This document shows positions 62,350 to 64,000 of a stretch of DNA of 64,000 nucleotides, one piece after another (within the stretch, counting starts at the first letter, position 1; every line of letters begins with the position of its first letter). The notes under the pieces are model-generated. The model ran no database searches, had not been told where the DNA came from, and saw nothing but the letters and a program-made list of their open reading frames with translations. The position numbers and the translations under genes were made by a program. Source of the stretch: Empedobacter tilapiae. Its GTDB lineage: Bacteria > Bacteroidota > Bacteroidia > Flavobacteriales > Weeksellaceae. Location: NCBI RefSeq assembly GCF_004785645.1, contig NZ_SRPE01000001.1, positions 1 through 64,000 of the forward strand, given 5' to 3'.

Positions 62350-63012
62350 CTAGAACGAATACCCTACTCCGAAAGAAAACGAATGATTTTTCACATCTGG
62401 TCCTAATTGAGTTCCGTTATTTGTGTTTTCAGAAATCTTAGTCAATCCCATATAATATCTTGCTCCAACATTGATATTATCAGTTACATTATATCCTAAA
62501 CCAAAGTTAACACCAAAATCAAAATTCTTTACGTTATCTTTCTCATCAAATTTTTCTTCTGTTGTGTAAACTGTATTATTAGCATATGTACTTATTTGTT
62601 TTTTATTACTTGCGTACATATTAAATCCAAATTGTGGACCTGCTTCTACATTAAAACGAGAACCTGCTGGATAATACTGAAACATTACAGGAACTTGAAT
62701 ATAGTCTAAAGTTGTTTTGTTTTTACTTTTTACTGTTGTATTTCCTATTTCCGTTACTTCATCTTTGTGTTTTCCTCCCATTCTGGTAAAATTAACCTCT
62801 GGTTGAACTGCAAAGCGATCTGTAAGAGGAAAATGTCCATAAACACCTGCACTAAAACCTACTTTATAATCATTATCTTTCACATCTTTTCCGTTAAAAG
62901 AAGACATATTAACACTTGATTTGATACCAAATTGTGATGATGTCGTTTTTTCTTGTGCGCTCAAACTTACAACACCTAACATTGCAGCAGCAATAAAAAA
63001 TAATTTTTTCAT
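62350..63012 (-). CDS. Outer-membrane beta-barrel protein, PorT-like
   Basis: The 220-residue product has a signal peptide (about 19 residues, VSLSAQ), then FGIKSSVNMSSFNG and alternating amphipathic strands ending in an aromatic residue (SFGVGYSF), the C-terminal signature of outer-membrane barrels. It fits the PorT-family beta-barrel group (eight strands by size). Function unknown; small porin-like or structural. Adjacent to a second small barrel. Confidence 0.85.
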   Translation of the reverse strand: MKKLFFIAAAMLGVVSLSAQEKTTSSQFGIKSSVNMSSFNGKDVKDNDYKVGFSAGVYGHFPLTDRFAVQPEVNFTRMGGKHKDEVTEIGNTTVKSKNKTTLDYIQVPVMFQYYPAGSRFNVEAGPQFGFNMYASNKKQISTYANNTVYTTEEKFDEKDNVKNFDFGVNFGLGYNVTDNINVGARYYMGLTKISENTNNGTQLGPDVKNHSFSFGVGYSF

Positions 63013-63167
63013 CTTTTTAAAATTTTATAGTTCTAATTATGATGCATACATAATTTCAAGTGCTGTGCCAAATAATGTTAAAACCATACTTTAAAAACCT
63101 TAAAACAATGACTAACAATAGTTTAAATTCAAACATTTAACATTTAAAGAATTGAATTTAAATGAAA

Positions 63168-63191
63168 AAGCTACATCGAGAGATGTAGCTT
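63168..63191 (-). terminator. Terminator of the second barrel gene
   Basis: AGCTACATC-TCTC-GATGTAGCT on the minus strand, then a T run. Confidence 0.8.
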
Positions 63192-63216
63192 GTATCAATT
63201 ATAAGTTGTTCTTTAA

Positions 63217-63738
63217 TTAGAATTTGTAAGCAAACCCTACAGATATTGCATCAGCATTGAATTTTTTGCCATCCAAATATTTACTATCTGTAGCTATTCC
63301 TTTATATCCTGCATAAACATCAAAGTTAGCAGCAGAATATCCTAATTTAGGCTGCCAAAATAAACCTCCGTCCATTTCACTTTTTGTAGCAAAAGCATAA
63401 CCTAAATCAGCACCGATAAATATGTTATTACTAAATTCATATTTTGCAGTAGCTGCTAATGGAACAAATCCGAAATCTTCTACTGTATAAACTGTTTGAT
63501 TATTAATTTTTAAGTCTTTACCAATAAAATGATCATATCCAACTTTTGCTCCTAATTTGAAATTACTTGCAATTGGGTGTAAATATGCAACATCAGCTCC
63601 TAAGTTGAAAGACGAAATATCTGATGCACTTCCGACTGGAATACCAATATGAACACCTCCTTCTATACCTGTTGTTTGAGCTGACACTCCTACCATACCT
63701 GCTACTGCGAAAGCAGCTGTTAATAATACTTTTTTCAT
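63217..63738 (-). CDS. Small outer-membrane beta-barrel protein
   Basis: The 173-residue product has a signal peptide (about 20 residues, GVSAQ) and a barrel with repeated G-x-D/Y strand turns (VGYDHFIGK, ADLGYAFATK, YAGYKGIATD), ending ISVGFAYKF with terminal Phe. Likely an eight-stranded barrel; no more specific family recognised. It has a promoter box at 63804-63811 and its own terminator, so it is transcribed alone. Confidence 0.85.
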   Translation of the reverse strand: MKKVLLTAAFAVAGMVGVSAQTTGIEGGVHIGIPVGSASDISSFNLGADVAYLHPIASNFKLGAKVGYDHFIGKDLKINNQTVYTVEDFGFVPLAATAKYEFSNNIFIGADLGYAFATKSEMDGGLFWQPKLGYSAANFDVYAGYKGIATDSKYLDGKKFNADAISVGFAYKF

Positions 63739-63803
63739 TTTTATAATGTTTTAAAATATTTACAATTTTGTTAAACTTATTTGTATAATTTCAATTTGTA
63801 TGC

Positions 63804-63811
63804 CAAACTTA
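63804..63811 (-). promoter_or_regulatory. Predicted promoter, -7 box TAAGTTTG
   Basis: Minus-strand TAAGTTTG, exact TAnnTTTG match, 66 bases before the barrel ATG. Confidence 0.55.
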
Positions 63812-63878
63812 AAATTTCAGAACTGATAAATTTCGTGAAAATTTACAATTACTTAATATTCAAAACTTTATTTCACAA

Positions 63879-63908
63879 AAAAAGCTCCAAAATTATTTAG
63901 GAGCTTTT
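63879..63908 (-). terminator. Terminator of the gene entering from the right
   Basis: AAAAGCTCC pairs with GGAGCTTTT, T run on the minus strand. Confidence 0.8.
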
Positions 63909-63927
63909 CTGTTTTTATTGATTTGAC

Positions 63928-64000
63928 TTATTGTCCGACCATTTTGTATAAAATATTCTGTTGTTGTTTCGCATAATTGGTATCAATTTCTGCTGCTACA
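63928..64000 (-). CDS. C-terminal end of an unidentified gene (cut by window)
   Basis: The last 24 codons read ...AEIDTNYAKQQQNILYKMVGQ-stop, in frame with the terminator placed after it. Too short to assign. Polarity and terminator support a real gene continuing beyond the right edge. Confidence 0.5.
   Translation of the reverse strand, partial: VAAEIDTNYAKQQQNILYKMVGQ

Overview
The window is AT-rich (roughly two-thirds A+T) and comes from a member of the Bacteroidota, most likely a flavobacterium of the Weeksellaceae (Empedobacter/Chryseobacterium-like; genus level is inference). Evidence: Bacteroidota-type promoters (TAnnTTTG at -7) before many genes, type IX secretion (T9SS) C-terminal sorting domains, DUF6443-type RHS proteins, an OmpA with thrombospondin-3 repeats, PorT-like barrels, a GIHH-type isoleucyl-tRNA synthetase, and the order mreB-mreC-mreD-mrdA-rodA.

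Bases 1-4760 are accessory. A tyrosine-recombinase remnant sits at the left edge, frameshifted in a poly-A tract. Three unrelated plus-strand genes follow (serine-hydrolase lipoprotein, unknown 133-residue protein, HEPN-like protein). Each is followed by a related repeat carrying a terminator, which gives the stretch a gene-cassette look.

Bases 4760-18960 hold the most striking system: a minus-strand RHS polymorphic-toxin locus. An operon encodes a T9SS-sorted repeat protein, an SpvB/YD-type giant protein and a full-length RHS protein with an HNH nuclease tip, ending in an overlapping immunity gene. Downstream lie three silent cassettes. Each has a truncated copy of the RHS core, a different toxin tip (glycine-zipper pore-former type, GHSLGG lipase type, putative HNH/EndoVII-type nuclease) and its own overlapping immunity gene. 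Every immunity gene is followed by a copy of the same roughly 90-bp block with a strong terminator. Core homology on one side and this block on the other would allow tip-plus-immunity swapping by homologous recombination. Short stem-loop elements have inserted into the decayed core copies.

Bases 19300-24800: a clpP C-terminal remnant, a clpX with a TTG start, a T9SS surface protein with a small Pro/Gly-rich membrane peptide, and a TlpA-like thioredoxin protein.

Bases 24800-64000 are mostly core genome: cell-shape operon (rodA, mrdA, mreD, mreC, mreB), sppA and folK divergently arranged, OmpA, an exonuclease/GIY-YIG protein, a HerA-like ATPase, an EEP-family protein, two rhomboids with mutL, a 22-bp minisatellite, putP, a DUF255 protein, a HEAT protein, tag, an EamA transporter, an SGNH-like protein, elaA, an SDR, an LPG-synthase-like flippase, three identical tRNA-Val(UAC) genes with a 117-bp period, lspA, a DksA-like gene, ileS, a DUF4836/ABC/permease cluster and two outer-membrane barrels. 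The window ends inside a minus-strand gene.
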